Notes: generated by a model not told the origin, from the letters alone. Positions 53,507 through 62,746 are shown, numbered from the stretch's first letter. The stretch: DNA of 64,000 nt from Bacillus sp. Xin1 (GCF_013314535.1 NZ_JABUAE010000003.1:62001-126000); one strand, 5' to 3'. Numbers and translations: made by a program.

Positions 53507-54298
53507 ATGACAGAATTACAGAAGTTATTCTTTTCAAGATTGAATCTTGAGGAACAAAAAACACTTGAAATTGAAGACTTAAATATAATAATGCAGGCAA
53601 TGGCTTACGAAATTCCCTTTGAGAATTTGGATATTGTAAAAGGTGATACAAAAGAAATTTCAAAAGAAAATTTACAAGAAAAAATATTAATAAATTCCCG
53701 TGGTGGTCTTTGTTATGAGTTGAATTCAATTATGTATTACTTTTTAAAGGATTGTGGTTTCGATGCCAAATTAGCATTAGGTACTGTTTATGATAGAGAA
53801 GGAGAAATTTGGGCTCTTGAGGAAGGGCATGTTACAATCATTTTAAATTATAATCATGCATTATATCTAATTGAAGTAGGGCTTGCTTCTGTTGTGCCTT
53901 TGGTGCTTGTTCCATTCACTGGTGAGGTTGTTAAGTCGATAAATGGTGAATATCGTGTTAGGAGAAAAAATACGGATAAAGGGTCCTACGTTTTAGAGAG
54001 GAGAGACGTTAATATATCACCTAAATCAGATGAGAAGAGAGAATGGAAATTATGTCATGCTTTTCATACAGATACTATTGATGAAAGAACCTTAAATCGA
54101 GTGCAAAAGAAAGTGGTAGAAGATGAAAATTCCCGCTTTAATAAAGGACCAATTGTTGTGAAACTTATGGATTCTGGGTACATTTCTTTAACAAAGGAAA
54201 GTTTAACTCAAACAATAAATGGTCAGAAAGATAAAAAGTTACTTACAGAACAACAATATACAGAGATATTACAGGATAAATTTAATATTAAACTGTAA
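53507..54298 (+). CDS. nat: Arylamine N-acetyltransferase with Cys-His-Glu triad
   Basis: This 263-residue NAT transfers acetyl from acetyl-CoA to arylamines. The catalytic Cys69 lies in SRGGLCYELN and His108 in EEGHVTIIL. The third residue, normally Asp in DVGFG, is Glu123 in LIEVGLAS. A B. cereus NAT with such a Cys-His-Glu triad has been described as active (NAT3), so this is probably its orthologue. AGGAAG lies 9 nt before ATG 53507. A strong terminator follows. Confidence 0.9.
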   Translation: MTELQKLFFSRLNLEEQKTLEIEDLNIIMQAMAYEIPFENLDIVKGDTKEISKENLQEKILINSRGGLCYELNSIMYYFLKDCGFDAKLALGTVYDREGEIWALEEGHVTIILNYNHALYLIEVGLASVVPLVLVPFTGEVVKSINGEYRVRRKNTDKGSYVLERRDVNISPKSDEKREWKLCHAFHTDTIDERTLNRVQKKVVEDENSRFNKGPIVVKLMDSGYISLTKESLTQTINGQKDKKLLTEQQYTEILQDKFNIKL

Positions 54299-54334
54299 AA
54301 ACAATGTAAGTTATTTTTCATTTTGAGAACAAAG

Positions 54335-54396
54335 AAATGCTTAAGTTGATGGAGTTAAACTACTTTACCATCGACTTAAGCATTTGGGCTTTTTTT
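54335..54396. terminator. Terminator between nat and vanW-like gene
   Basis: An 18-bp stem AAATGCTTAAGTTGATGG with CCATCGACTTAAGCATTT, then a T-run on the plus strand. Confidence 0.85.
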
Positions 54397-54465
54397 GAAT
54401 AATTTCAGTTTACGCAATGACATCATTTTTCACACTAGAACCAAATCAATTACTGGTGCGCTAAA

Positions 54466-55299
54466 TTAATCTCCACTTTCTTCATTATTACAAGTTAATA
54501 ATGGTTCGTACATCATTATAGCATGATTCTCCGTTACATATTGATCTTCTATAAACTGTTTCTGTTGGCTATATACTCTACGTTGAATAATATTATGTCG
54601 TATATAACCACCCCAGTATGCAGGTTGGATTGAGTGTTCTTTTTCGTAAACTTCATATTGATAAAGCTGCGGATAGGCTGTTCTCCATTCACCAACTAAA
54701 TGTGTATCTGTGATATAAAGGTGAAGTTGATACGATTGGTCCGTTTCATTTTTAATTTGTAAGTCCAAATAGTTATAGGAACAAGTTGCTCCGCTTCCAA
54801 ATGGTTGGGTACGCTTGGAATCAGGAAAGACATCGAAGCTATGACGATATCGTTCTGTTACTGTAAGTGGTGTATGTAAGGTCATCCAATATATTAAATT
54901 TGAGAGCTGACAAAGCCCTCCCCCAATGCCTGCTTGAAAAGATCCATAGTGTAGTATCATACCTTCTACATACCCTTTTCTCTTCGTAGGTTTACCTATT
55001 AAACGCCAGTAAGAGAATGTTTCTCCTGGTCTAATAATGATACCATCTAGCTGTTTAATGGCAATCTTTAAATTAACAACTTTATTCTGTTGATACCACA
55101 TATCTACATCCTTGAGTTTACGAAGTAATATCGTTCGGTGCTGAATAGCTGTACAGGCTAATTTTTCTTGTTGTAAAGTTTTTGCATATGTTTTTCCGTC
55201 TGTTAACCACTGGATGTATCTCTTTGTAGAGTAATACCATGTTCCTAGCATAATACGATATTTAGATCGCTGTTTAGGACGTAAGTTCACTATATTCAT
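54466..55299 (-). CDS. VanW family protein
   Basis: This 277-residue protein has the VanW core: RPGETFSYWRLIGKPTKRKG near 92, GIGGGLCQLSNLIYWM near 125-140 and RHSFDVFPDSKRTQPFGSGA near 152-172. It has no clear signal peptide. VanW is an accessory protein of some vancomycin-resistance clusters, but the family is widespread in spore formers with unknown role. It is monocistronic and no van ligase genes are nearby, so resistance should not be inferred. Confidence 0.9.
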   Translation of the reverse strand: MNIVNLRPKQRSKYRIMLGTWYYSTKRYIQWLTDGKTYAKTLQQEKLACTAIQHRTILLRKLKDVDMWYQQNKVVNLKIAIKQLDGIIIRPGETFSYWRLIGKPTKRKGYVEGMILHYGSFQAGIGGGLCQLSNLIYWMTLHTPLTVTERYRHSFDVFPDSKRTQPFGSGATCSYNYLDLQIKNETDQSYQLHLYITDTHLVGEWRTAYPQLYQYEVYEKEHSIQPAYWGGYIRHNIIQRRVYSQQKQFIEDQYVTENHAIMMYEPLLTCNNEESGD

Positions 55300-56022
55300 T
55301 TTATTTCCTTTCTCTTACATATTATTAAATACATTTGTATCATAAAAAACGAAAAAACCATATATTATAATATTATTTAAATAAAAAAAGAAAGTATTTG
55401 GCTCTCTTACTACATATTTTAATAGGGCTTACAGCTCGCTCTACAACAAAAATTATATCTTATCCTTTGTGAAAAATATATAGATACATTACTAAGTTTA
55501 GAGAGGGAAAAGATTTAATAGATCCGAAATGGAGATATTGATTTTTGTATAACTTTCCTCCAATTGAGCAGATAGGGATAGAGGGCCTTTTATTTGGTGC
55601 GTATCAATAACCCTTTAATATCGATTCAAACTTTATGAGTCTGTAACTATAAGGAACTGGCAGTAAGCATATTCATTTTTAACACTGCTCCGATTTTTAG
55701 AATGGTATTTTGGGGTGTTTAGTTACAAGAATTAAACATCAATACTTACCTAAAAGATATATGCTGCTACTTTACATGATTTATCGCTCAAAATTTCAGC
55801 TGTAGATGGTTTGGTAGAGATGCTTCTCAGAAGAGTCAGAACTTCAAGGGAAATTAAAGAATGCGTTAATAAAGGGAATGAATGATACCGATGGTGCAAA
55901 GAGAGTTGCTAAAGTTGATGGTATGACGCTATTAAAGCGTAGTTTTTCGATTTACCGCCGATATCGCTTATAGTAATATTGTACTATAAAAACAACAATG
56001 AATAAAAAAGAAGGAGCTAGCA
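55300..56022. other. Long intergenic stretch with a decayed gene
   Basis: AT-rich and mostly without frames. At about 55775-55970 two plus-strand frames join as ATLHDLSLKISAVDGLVEML and ELQGKLKNALIKGMNDTDG, then AKRVAKVDGMTLLKRSFSIY to a stop near 55971. They look like one frameshifted small helical protein. Family not recognised. Confidence 0.4.
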
Positions 56023-56673
56023 ATGACAATTATCGTTAAATTAAACCTTAATAAATATACAAATATGGTGGTAGTCAACCAACCAGAAGATTACGACGTT
56101 TTTACTGAACAAGCAACTACGCTTTCTAAAGATCATGATGCTATTTTCATTTTTGTAGAAACAATCGATGAGATGGTAAAGCACACACAACTTATTCTTA
56201 ATAAACAGCTATTACTCGAAAAAGGCTATTTATTTTTTGCTTATCCGAAAAAAGGAAACACTCGTTATGAAACTTTTGTTCACAGAGATGAAATATTTCC
56301 AGCAATGAACGTTGGAGAAGATGGATATGTAGGTAATAGTGATATCAAATTTGCACGAATGGTAAGTATGGACGATGTCTTCACTGTCGTTGGTTTGAAA
56401 CGCGAAAAAAAGAAAGCTAAGAAGACATCAGCCGCTAGTCAATGCGTCTCTGATTATGTCGAAAACATTAAAGATGTAGAAGTGTTATTAGCTAATCATC
56501 CTAATGAACTTCAATTTTATCAAGATTTAACGCCAGGATATCAAAAGGATTGGGCGCGTCACATATTCTCAGCAAAACAGCAACAAACACGTGAAAAGCG
56601 TGCGCAGCAAATGATTGAAATCCTTTCACAAGGTTATAAATCCATTGATTTATTCCGCAGAAAGAAGAAATAA
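56023..56673 (+). CDS. YdeI/OmdA-like protein
   Basis: This 216-residue two-part protein has an N-terminal domain of about 130 residues (VVVNQPEDYDVFTEQATTLS) and a C-terminal OmdA/YdeI domain. The latter shows LLANHPNELQFYQDLTPGYQ, then DWARHIFSAKQQQTREKRAQ and IEILSQGYKSID. The C-terminal domain occurs in proteins linked to antimicrobial-peptide tolerance in some bacteria; the biochemical role is unknown. AAGGAG precedes the ATG. It is monocistronic with its own terminator. Confidence 0.82.
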   Translation: MTIIVKLNLNKYTNMVVVNQPEDYDVFTEQATTLSKDHDAIFIFVETIDEMVKHTQLILNKQLLLEKGYLFFAYPKKGNTRYETFVHRDEIFPAMNVGEDGYVGNSDIKFARMVSMDDVFTVVGLKREKKKAKKTSAASQCVSDYVENIKDVEVLLANHPNELQFYQDLTPGYQKDWARHIFSAKQQQTREKRAQQMIEILSQGYKSIDLFRRKKK

Positions 56674-56742
56674 AGAAAACTTAATAGTAGAAAGTGGACA
56701 GTTTAAAATTAGGGACTGAATGTTAAATACTAAGATGTAAAA

Positions 56743-56794
56743 AACACATTCTTGATTTCATGCTATAAATAAGGAATCAAGAATATGTTTTTTT
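56743..56794 (+). terminator. Intrinsic terminator
   Basis: Stem AACACATTCTTGATT with AATCAAGAATATGTT and a T-run. 56795-56991 holds no further feature. Confidence 0.85.
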
Positions 56795-56991
56795 GTGAAA
56801 TTTGGTTTTTGATGTAAAAATACATAATGATGACACAATTTATAGCATGAAAAAGTTGAAAAAACATCTCCTTCCAGTATACTGAATATGGTTTAAGATT
56901 TATAAGAACTACTTTTTACAGCACATAAAATGTGTAGAGCTCTTGTACAGTAAATAAAATATAAAAGAATGAATAAGAAAAGGTGTTTGAA

Positions 56992-58107
56992 ATGAAATCG
57001 TATATTGTAGTTGGAGCTGGAATTTTAGGAGCATCTACTGCTTATCATCTGGCTAAAGAGGGAGCTAATGTTACTTTAGTTGATCGCCAAGATTTAGGGC
57101 AAGCAACGGATGCAGCTGCAGGTATTGTATGTCCGTGGCTTTCACAACGACGTAATCAAGCTTGGTATAAAATCGCAAAAGGTGGAGCGCGCTATTACGC
57201 TTCTTTAATTCAGCAATTAGAAGAAGATGGCGAAACAGATACAGGTTATAACCGAGTAGGTGCTATTAGCTTACATACAGATGATAAAAAGTTAGATCAA
57301 ATGGAAGAGCGAGCATATAAAAGGCGCGAGGATGCACCCGAAATTGGTGAAATTACTCGTCTATCGTCAGAGGAAACAAAAAAATTATTCCCGCCGTTAT
57401 CAGAAGAATATGGAGCTGTACATATAAGTGGTGCTGCTCGTGTTAATGGAAGAGCACTTCGTGAGTCGCTTGTAAATGCTGCGAAAAAACATGGTGCTAC
57501 TTTTATAAAAGGAGATGCAGTTTTAATTCATGAAAATAATCATGTTAAAGGTATCCATGTAAATGGCGAAACATTAATTGTGGATCAAGTAATTGTCACT
57601 GCAGGAGCTTGGGCAAATGAATTACTAAAACCACTTGGTATTAACTTTCTTGTGACTTTCCAAAAAGCTCAGATTGTTCATTTACATATGCCAAACACGG
57701 ATACAGAAAATTGGCCAGTTGTAATGCCGCCCAATGATCAGTACATTTTAACTTTTGAAGATGGCCGTATAGTTGTAGGAGCAACGCATGAAAATGATAC
57801 TGGTCTTGATTATCGCGTTACAGCCGGCGGTTTGCATGAAGTCTTTGATAAAGCATTATCTGTGGCACCAGGATTAGAAAATAGTACGATGTTAGAAACA
57901 AGAGTTGGTTTTAGACCATTTACACCAGGTTTCCTTCCAGTTATCGGTCCGTTACCGGATTTTAAAGGTATACTCGTTGCGAATGGTCTAGGTGCTTCGG
58001 GATTAACAGCAGGTCCATACTTAGGTGCTGAACTTTCGAAACTGGCTTTAGGACAACCGATAGAATTAGATTTAAGTCATTATGATGTAGCCGGTGCAAT
58101 TGAATAG
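56992..58107 (+). CDS. FAD-dependent amino-acid oxidase/dehydrogenase (DadA/glycine oxidase-like)
   Basis: This 371-residue cytosolic flavoenzyme has a dinucleotide motif GAGILGASTAYHLAKEG at residues 7-23, DRQDLGQATDAAAGIVCPW near 35-52 and a C-terminal GFRPFTPGFLPVIGPLPDF plus GLGASGLTAGPYLG, all of the DAO superfamily. The family oxidises D-amino acids, glycine or sarcosine-like amines. The pattern is closest to DadA/GlyOX enzymes, but the substrate is not determined. ATG 56992 follows AAAAGG. It is monocistronic with a bidirectional terminator. Confidence 0.9.
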   Translation: MKSYIVVGAGILGASTAYHLAKEGANVTLVDRQDLGQATDAAAGIVCPWLSQRRNQAWYKIAKGGARYYASLIQQLEEDGETDTGYNRVGAISLHTDDKKLDQMEERAYKRREDAPEIGEITRLSSEETKKLFPPLSEEYGAVHISGAARVNGRALRESLVNAAKKHGATFIKGDAVLIHENNHVKGIHVNGETLIVDQVIVTAGAWANELLKPLGINFLVTFQKAQIVHLHMPNTDTENWPVVMPPNDQYILTFEDGRIVVGATHENDTGLDYRVTAGGLHEVFDKALSVAPGLENSTMLETRVGFRPFTPGFLPVIGPLPDFKGILVANGLGASGLTAGPYLGAELSKLALGQPIELDLSHYDVAGAIE

Positions 58108-58120
58108 TTATTAGATATAG

Positions 58121-58164
58121 AAACAAAAAAAGATTAGGGTGTTATTCCTAATCTTTTTTTGTTT
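58121..58164. terminator. Bidirectional terminator
   Basis: AAACAAAAAAAGATTAGG pairs perfectly with CCTAATCTTTTTTTGTTT around an 8-nt loop. Confidence 0.88.
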
Positions 58165-58297
58165 CTTTTTACATTGTACGCAGTGAGTTCTTTTTTGCTC
58201 TTGTTGATGTTGTAAAGCTTCAGTCATGTTACTCCACTAAAGGACCATTTTCTTGAATAAAAGAAGGGACTATTCGTAAGTAAATCGAAGTTAATCA

Positions 58298-58340
58298 AAG
58301 GAATAAATGTTCAAAGCACTTTTGAACATTTATTCCTTTC
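58298..58340. terminator. Perfect 19-bp hairpin
   Basis: AAAGGAATAAATGTTCAAA and its exact complement with a 5-nt loop. No gene end is near on either strand, so it may terminate a lost gene or be an orphan repeat. Confidence 0.6.
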
Positions 58341-58464
58341 CACTGACATACTGTTGTCAGCATTAGACGTTTACAATAGCTATGGGAATAGCAACTAGGA
58401 AATTACTCGGCGACTCTAAATATTGATTATAATTACTTACTCAACATTGAGGAGGAAATCGATT

Positions 58465-58884
58465 ATGAGCGACACAAAGACATTACGAGGACTCACCACC
58501 GTCAGTTTTTGGGCGGCTGATCTAGCGGCGGCAAAGAAGTGGTACGCTGAACTATTGGGCATCGCTCCATACTTCGAGCGCCCAGGATATGCCGAGTTTC
58601 GCCTCGGCGACTACCAGCACGAGTTGGGCCTGATCGATAGCCGCTATGCGCCCGATGGTTCGACGACCGGACCGGCCGGTGGTGCTGTCGTGTACTGGCA
58701 CGTCGACGATGTAACAACAACTTTCGAGAAGCTGCTGTCTATGGGAGCGAAAGAACATGAAGCACCCACAGTTCGCGGTCAGGGGTTCATTACTGCCTCC
58801 GTGATTGATCCTTTTGGGAACATCCTAGGTATTATGTACAATCAGCATTACTTGGAAGTTCTGGGTTCGACCAGGAAAGAGTGA
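58465..58884 (+). CDS. VOC-family (glyoxalase/bleomycin-resistance-like) protein, GC-rich
   Basis: This 139-residue single-domain VOC protein contains TTVSFWAADLAAAKKWYAEL near the start, PYFERPGYAEFRLGDYQHEL near residue 37 and the C-terminal TASVIDPFGNILGIMYN, with metal-ligand-type His/Glu positions. VOC proteins include glyoxalases, dioxygenases and antibiotic-binding proteins; the substrate is unknown. GAGGAGG precedes ATG 58465. The region about 58500-58730 is much richer in G and C than all neighbours, suggesting recent transfer from a high-GC donor. Confidence 0.88.
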   Translation: MSDTKTLRGLTTVSFWAADLAAAKKWYAELLGIAPYFERPGYAEFRLGDYQHELGLIDSRYAPDGSTTGPAGGAVVYWHVDDVTTTFEKLLSMGAKEHEAPTVRGQGFITASVIDPFGNILGIMYNQHYLEVLGSTRKE

Positions 58885-59272
58885 TCCGTGCTGTCGGCAT
58901 TCAGCTTAACCTATGTCCAGTACATACCATTCGCATTGCTGGTATACTTACACAATTTATTTTACAAAATCGTTTACACGAACAAATGAAAATGACCAAT
59001 TAGTATTCTGATAATAGGCGCATTAATTGAAGAAGGATCACAGAAATAATCAAATTTTTTTATGAAAAATGATTCAATTGAATATATTAAGAGCTTGTTT
59101 TGATTAATCTTTTTTCAAAATAAGCTCTTTCTTTTTGTTCGTTTACCAAGGGCATTAGTATCAATTTGATCAAATATTATTCTAAAGCACATGGGGGAAA
59201 TTTAATCGTTTTGGAGAAAAAATCTATTTGGGTTGTACTTTTGAAATTTAGAGAATGAAGGAGTTGCCTTAG
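58885..59272. other. Intergenic stretch, no gene
   Basis: The first 80 bp keep the higher GC of the VOC gene, then return to AT-rich DNA. An AGAGCTT-type hairpin (AAGAGCTTG...AATAAGCTCTT) lies near 59090-59130 and resembles a terminator. Nothing else was seen. Confidence 0.4.
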
Positions 59273-59836
59273 GTGGATCACGTTGAGATCAGAAGACCAA
59301 TCATTGGTGATTATGAAGAGTTAAATCAATTTTTCCATACAGTTATTATAGATACGTTTGCTAAAGAGGGGTTATCGGAGTTGGTTGATGACATAAAAGA
59401 TGAGATTGAAACAAAAAAGCAGTATTTGAAATGCGACTTTGATAGCGATGGGAAAAATCGATATTTTTTGATCGCTGTAGATAAACATTGTAATAAAATT
59501 ATCGGTACAATTGAGTTTGGTCCATCAAGTAAACTTATTAATAGTTGTACAGATGGCGTATTAAAAGACTTATATGAAGTAGGGACTGTATTTGTACTGC
59601 CGAATTATCAAAGACGCGGCATAGGGAATTTGCTTTTAAATGTAGTACTCCTTACCTTATTAAGTAGAGGGATTAAAGAATTCTGTTTGGATAGCGGGTA
59701 TACGAACGCACAGAAAATATGGAAGAAAAAATTTGGAGAGCCTAACTTTTTGTTAAAGGATTATTGGGGCGAGGCTTATGATCATATGATTTGGAGAAAA
59801 CGTATCGATGATATACCTATAATATTTAGTAGATAG
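59273..59836 (+). CDS. GNAT acetyltransferase
   Basis: This 187-residue protein starts at GTG 59273, 9 nt after AAGGAG. It shows RRPIIGDYEELNQFF at the start, EVGTVFVLPNYQRRGIGNLL near 102-121 (acetyl-CoA loop) and a C-terminal KIWKKKFGEPNFLLKDYWGE region. It is a single GNAT domain of unknown substrate. It lies 91 bp before a GIY-YIG gene on the same strand. Confidence 0.85.
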   Translation: MDHVEIRRPIIGDYEELNQFFHTVIIDTFAKEGLSELVDDIKDEIETKKQYLKCDFDSDGKNRYFLIAVDKHCNKIIGTIEFGPSSKLINSCTDGVLKDLYEVGTVFVLPNYQRRGIGNLLLNVVLLTLLSRGIKEFCLDSGYTNAQKIWKKKFGEPNFLLKDYWGEAYDHMIWRKRIDDIPIIFSR

Positions 59837-59927
59837 CAAAAAACGGTATTTTTACTCAGCATGAATAGCTTTTCTTACATACATGTGCTATTATTTACCT
59901 TTACAATAAAAGAGGACGTGAAGCAAC

Positions 59928-60302
59928 TTGATTAAAATTGATTTACCTGCAGTTGATGTTTCTATCACAGAAAGAAAACAAGTAATAAAAGGCGATGAAC
60001 CAAGAATCACTCCAATCCATGGATTTATTGATTTTCACCTGTTTCCAAGAGATAAAGGCGGCATTTTTATGTTTTATAACATTAATGACGAACTTCTTTT
60101 TGTTGGGAAAGCACGTAAAATAAGACAACGTATTAAAAAACACTTTGAAGACAATGTTTCACCAATTAAAGCACATCGTGATGAAGTATACCGCATTGAT
60201 GTATGTATTGTAGAAGATCCAATGGAAAGAGAAATTTACGAAACATATATGATTAACGAGTTTCAAGCGAAGTATAATGTGGATAAAGTATTTTATAAAT
60301 AA
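59928..60302 (+). CDS. Single-domain GIY-YIG nuclease-like protein (UvrC N-terminus-like)
   Basis: This 124-residue protein consists of one GIY-YIG domain: GGIFMFYNINDELLFVGKAR near residues 44-63 (variant GIF..FVG), RQRIKKHF near 66 and Glu in EDPMEREIYETYMINEF near 97-113. It resembles the UvrC incision domain but lacks UvrC's other domains. The first motif is altered (F for Y), so nuclease activity is uncertain. TTG 59928 follows GAGGACGTGA. It has its own terminator. Confidence 0.85.
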   Translation: MIKIDLPAVDVSITERKQVIKGDEPRITPIHGFIDFHLFPRDKGGIFMFYNINDELLFVGKARKIRQRIKKHFEDNVSPIKAHRDEVYRIDVCIVEDPMEREIYETYMINEFQAKYNVDKVFYK

Positions 60303-60314
60303 AATCAATGTAAA

Positions 60315-60351
60315 ACATGATCTTGGTACTACATCAAGATCATGTTTTTTT
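60315..60351 (+). terminator. Intrinsic terminator
   Basis: Perfect 11-bp stem ACATGATCTTG/CAAGATCATGT with seven T. Confidence 0.9.
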
Positions 60352-60474
60352 ATATGCAATAAAAAACATTGGATTATTCTTAATCATTCGACAAAATACA
60401 ACAATCTGAGATCGTGTTTTTTGTTATGATAAGTAAGGAATTTATATATTATGTTTATCGGGGGATAAAAAGAG

Positions 60475-61104
60475 ATGTTGAAAAAATTTACTACATGTAT
60501 TTTAGGTAGCGCTTTAGTATTCAATTTATCTGGCTGTGGAAGTACATCTGACAAAACTTCTTCAGAATCTAAAGAAACCAATTCTAAACAAGAAGAAAAG
60601 AAAGTGCAAACAACTGATGAGGCGAAAACGAAAGAGAATACAAAGCAGAAAAATACAGAACAAACAAAAGAGAAGTCAAAAATAAAAGAAAAAGAGTATA
60701 CTTTAAACAAGGCTTTTCATACACCTAAATTTGATGTAACTGTAAAAAGAGTTGTAGAAAGAGATAAGGTTGGTAAAGAAAGTATAGGGATCCAAGAACC
60801 TGAAGATGGACATGTCTTTATTGTTTTAGAAGTGGAAGGAAAAAACATCACAAACGAACCGATGAAATTAGCCGTTTTACCATCAGTTGATTTAGTGGAT
60901 GAAAATGATAATGTTTACCAAAGTGATGTGTGGGCAACTAGTAGTTATGAGGTTGAAAAAGGCGAGACCTCTACTATTACTAAGGAATTAAAACCTGGGG
61001 ATATAAAGAGAGAAAATAAAGTTTATGTGATTAATAAAGAAAAGTTTGATACGGGTAAATGGTATGTTCTTGTTAATCATGAACATAAAGAACAAATTAA
61101 ATAG
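60475..61104 (+). CDS. DUF4352 lipoprotein
   Basis: This 209-residue lipoprotein has lipobox NLSGC at residues 18-22, then a Lys/Glu/Thr-rich low-complexity linker (about residues 25-75) that would span the wall. An immunoglobulin-like DUF4352 domain follows (HVFIVLEVEGKNITNEPMKL near 110, SSYEVEKGETSTITKELKPG near 160). The domain often occurs in envelope lipoproteins of unknown function. GGGG-type ribosome site upstream. A terminator follows. Confidence 0.88.
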   Translation: MLKKFTTCILGSALVFNLSGCGSTSDKTSSESKETNSKQEEKKVQTTDEAKTKENTKQKNTEQTKEKSKIKEKEYTLNKAFHTPKFDVTVKRVVERDKVGKESIGIQEPEDGHVFIVLEVEGKNITNEPMKLAVLPSVDLVDENDNVYQSDVWATSSYEVEKGETSTITKELKPGDIKRENKVYVINKEKFDTGKWYVLVNHEHKEQIK

Positions 61105-61115
61105 GGTTTATGTTA

Positions 61116-61140
61116 AGAGGGGATATACCCTCTTTTTTTG
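61116..61140 (+). terminator. Intrinsic terminator
   Basis: Stem AGAGGG/CCCTCT with seven T after the DUF4352 gene. Confidence 0.85.
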
Positions 61141-61241
61141 TTTTCTGAAAAAGTCCTTAAATCTTGAATTCCTTTTCCTTTCTTTCATAACAGGTAAAAA
61201 CAAACATATACTGGTACAAGCAAACAAGAAAGGAGACCATC

Positions 61242-62021
61242 ATGAACTGGTTAGAAGCTTTTATATTAGGAATTATTCAAGGATTAACGGAATTTTTACC
61301 TATAAGCAGTACGGGGCATTTATATTTAGGAAGACATTTATTCAATTTAGATGAAGCGGGTCTGTTCTTAGATACAATGCTTCATATTGGGACACTGATC
61401 GCTGTGTTTATTTATTATAAAAAAGAGTTTGTGTATTTGATGAAAAACCCATTTTCAAAACTTACTTTTTTACTTATTGTTGGAACAATTCCAGCGGTCG
61501 TTATCGGTCTATTATTTAAAGATTTCTTTGAAGAAATTTCAAAAACAGGTGTAACAATTGGATGGGAGTTTTTAGTGACCGGTTTGTTTTTATATATGGC
61601 AGAGAAACAAAAAAATGGACGTAAGAAAATGGATGATATTACATATCAAGATGCTTTTATTATTGGTTCGTTTCAAGCGTTTGCTATTTTCCCAGCAATC
61701 TCTCGTTCTGGTATGACAATTGTCGCTGCGCTTTGGAGAAAGTTAGATCGTGAAACAGCGGCTTATTTTTCTTTTTTATTATCAACACCTGCTATCGTTG
61801 GCGCTATCGTTTTACAATCTGTGGATGTGTTTCAAGGGAAAGCTGAAACGATTTCAAGTACGTCGTTAATCATTGGAGCTTTATCTGCTGCATTTTTCGG
61901 ATATATTGCGGTATCTTGGATGATTCAATATTTAAAACAGCATTCCCTTAAAGTATTCGCCTATTATGTTTGGGCCTTAGGTATTATCATTATAATTTTA
62001 CAGTTCACTGGCGTATTTTAA
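61242..62021 (+). CDS. uppP: Undecaprenyl-diphosphatase UppP (BacA family)
   Basis: This 259-residue integral membrane enzyme dephosphorylates undecaprenyl pyrophosphate to recycle the cell-wall lipid carrier. Both active-site motifs are present: GIIQGLTEFLPISSTGHLYL at residues 10-29 (Glu/Ser-rich motif) and FPAISRSGMTIVAALWRKLD near 152-171. AAGGAGA precedes the ATG. It overlaps in function with the PAP2 enzyme at 18392-18946. Such enzymes confer bacitracin tolerance. Confidence 0.95.
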   Translation: MNWLEAFILGIIQGLTEFLPISSTGHLYLGRHLFNLDEAGLFLDTMLHIGTLIAVFIYYKKEFVYLMKNPFSKLTFLLIVGTIPAVVIGLLFKDFFEEISKTGVTIGWEFLVTGLFLYMAEKQKNGRKKMDDITYQDAFIIGSFQAFAIFPAISRSGMTIVAALWRKLDRETAAYFSFLLSTPAIVGAIVLQSVDVFQGKAETISSTSLIIGALSAAFFGYIAVSWMIQYLKQHSLKVFAYYVWALGIIIIILQFTGVF

Positions 62022-62040
62022 GGATGAATCCTTAAAATAC
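62013..62040 (+). terminator. Palindrome across the uppP stop
   Basis: GTATTTTAAGGAT-GA-ATCCTTAAAATAC, perfect 13-bp arms, includes the uppP stop codon. No T-run, so termination is uncertain. Confidence 0.55.
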
Positions 62041-62327
62041 AATCAAGTAGTAAGTGAACTTTATGCAGGATCTTGCTGGTAGATATTATTAGATAAACTT
62101 AACACCGTTATTTTTTTCTATAATTAAATCATCCTTTTATAAAAAAGTTTGATAATTTTTGCGATCCTTACTCAATTAATACGCCCGATTGTGGAAGATT
62201 CTAATTACTATGTCTTATTGAACAAGCTTCTCTCTTTACTTTTTTATAAGAATATCCGTTTGCGGAGGGGGATTTAGCTGTTATAATAATGTCTGGGTAA
62301 TAATAAATAAGTTCCCGTTGCTTATTA
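62041..62327. other. Intergenic stretch, no gene
   Basis: AT-rich, with short scraps only (for example LLSLLFYKNIRLRRGI near 62228-62275 on the plus strand, possibly a decayed gene end). No RNA element is recognised. Confidence 0.4.
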
Positions 62328-62358
62328 AACAAGCAAGGCCCGATTGGCCCTGCTTGTT
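62328..62358. terminator. Terminator of the cupredoxin gene
   Basis: Stem AACAAGCAAGGCC/GGCCCTGCTTGTT with a 5-nt loop, overlapping the cupredoxin stop on the minus strand. Confidence 0.65.
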
Positions 62359-62746
62359 ATTTGACTATTACTTTTCCATCCATTCCTTTTTGGAAATGGT
62401 ACCGACATATGAGTTCATATGTACCGGGCTTGTTGGGTTTCACGGTAATGGTTTTTTCTTTTCCCGGCTGGACTTCGGCGTCAATTCCGAGCTTTTCCAC
62501 TGTGAAGGTATGCTCTTTCTTACCTTGGTTTTTCAATATCAACGTTGTCGTTCTTCCAATCGGAATAGTGATGACTTTCGGATTAAAGTAATCATCATTC
62601 AACTCGACCTCAATCACTTTCACTGACTCAACAGGCTGTGTTACGACGCTAGATTCGGCAAATACACCGAGTGAGCCTAGCGTTGTCACAACCACAATCA
62701 TTGCAAGGAAAACGACCAATCCAGTTAACCGCTTTTTCACAGACAT
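62357..62746 (-). CDS. Exported cupredoxin-like copper protein
   Basis: This 129-residue protein has an N-terminal signal/anchor (LTGLVVFLAMIVVVTTLGSL) and a cupredoxin domain with type-1 copper ligands in order: His in KKEHTFTVEKLG (near 81), then Cys, His and Met in YELICRYHFQKGMDG (near 112-124). Such proteins carry electrons or copper outside the membrane. AGGAAGG precedes ATG 62746. No copper-handling genes are adjacent. Confidence 0.87.
   Translation of the reverse strand: MSVKKRLTGLVVFLAMIVVVTTLGSLGVFAESSVVTQPVESVKVIEVELNDDYFNPKVITIPIGRTTTLILKNQGKKEHTFTVEKLGIDAEVQPGKEKTITVKPNKPGTYELICRYHFQKGMDGKVIVK

Noticed and set aside
54466-55299. VanW-like gene plus VanRS-like system as a vancomycin-resistance locus
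   Set aside because: The two loci are about 50 kb apart and no vanA/B-type ligase, vanH or vanX genes exist in the window.
58502-58758. Minus-strand ORFs of 68-72 codons opposite the VOC gene
   Set aside because: They lie inside a clear VOC coding region and owe their openness to its high GC; no ribosome sites or motifs.
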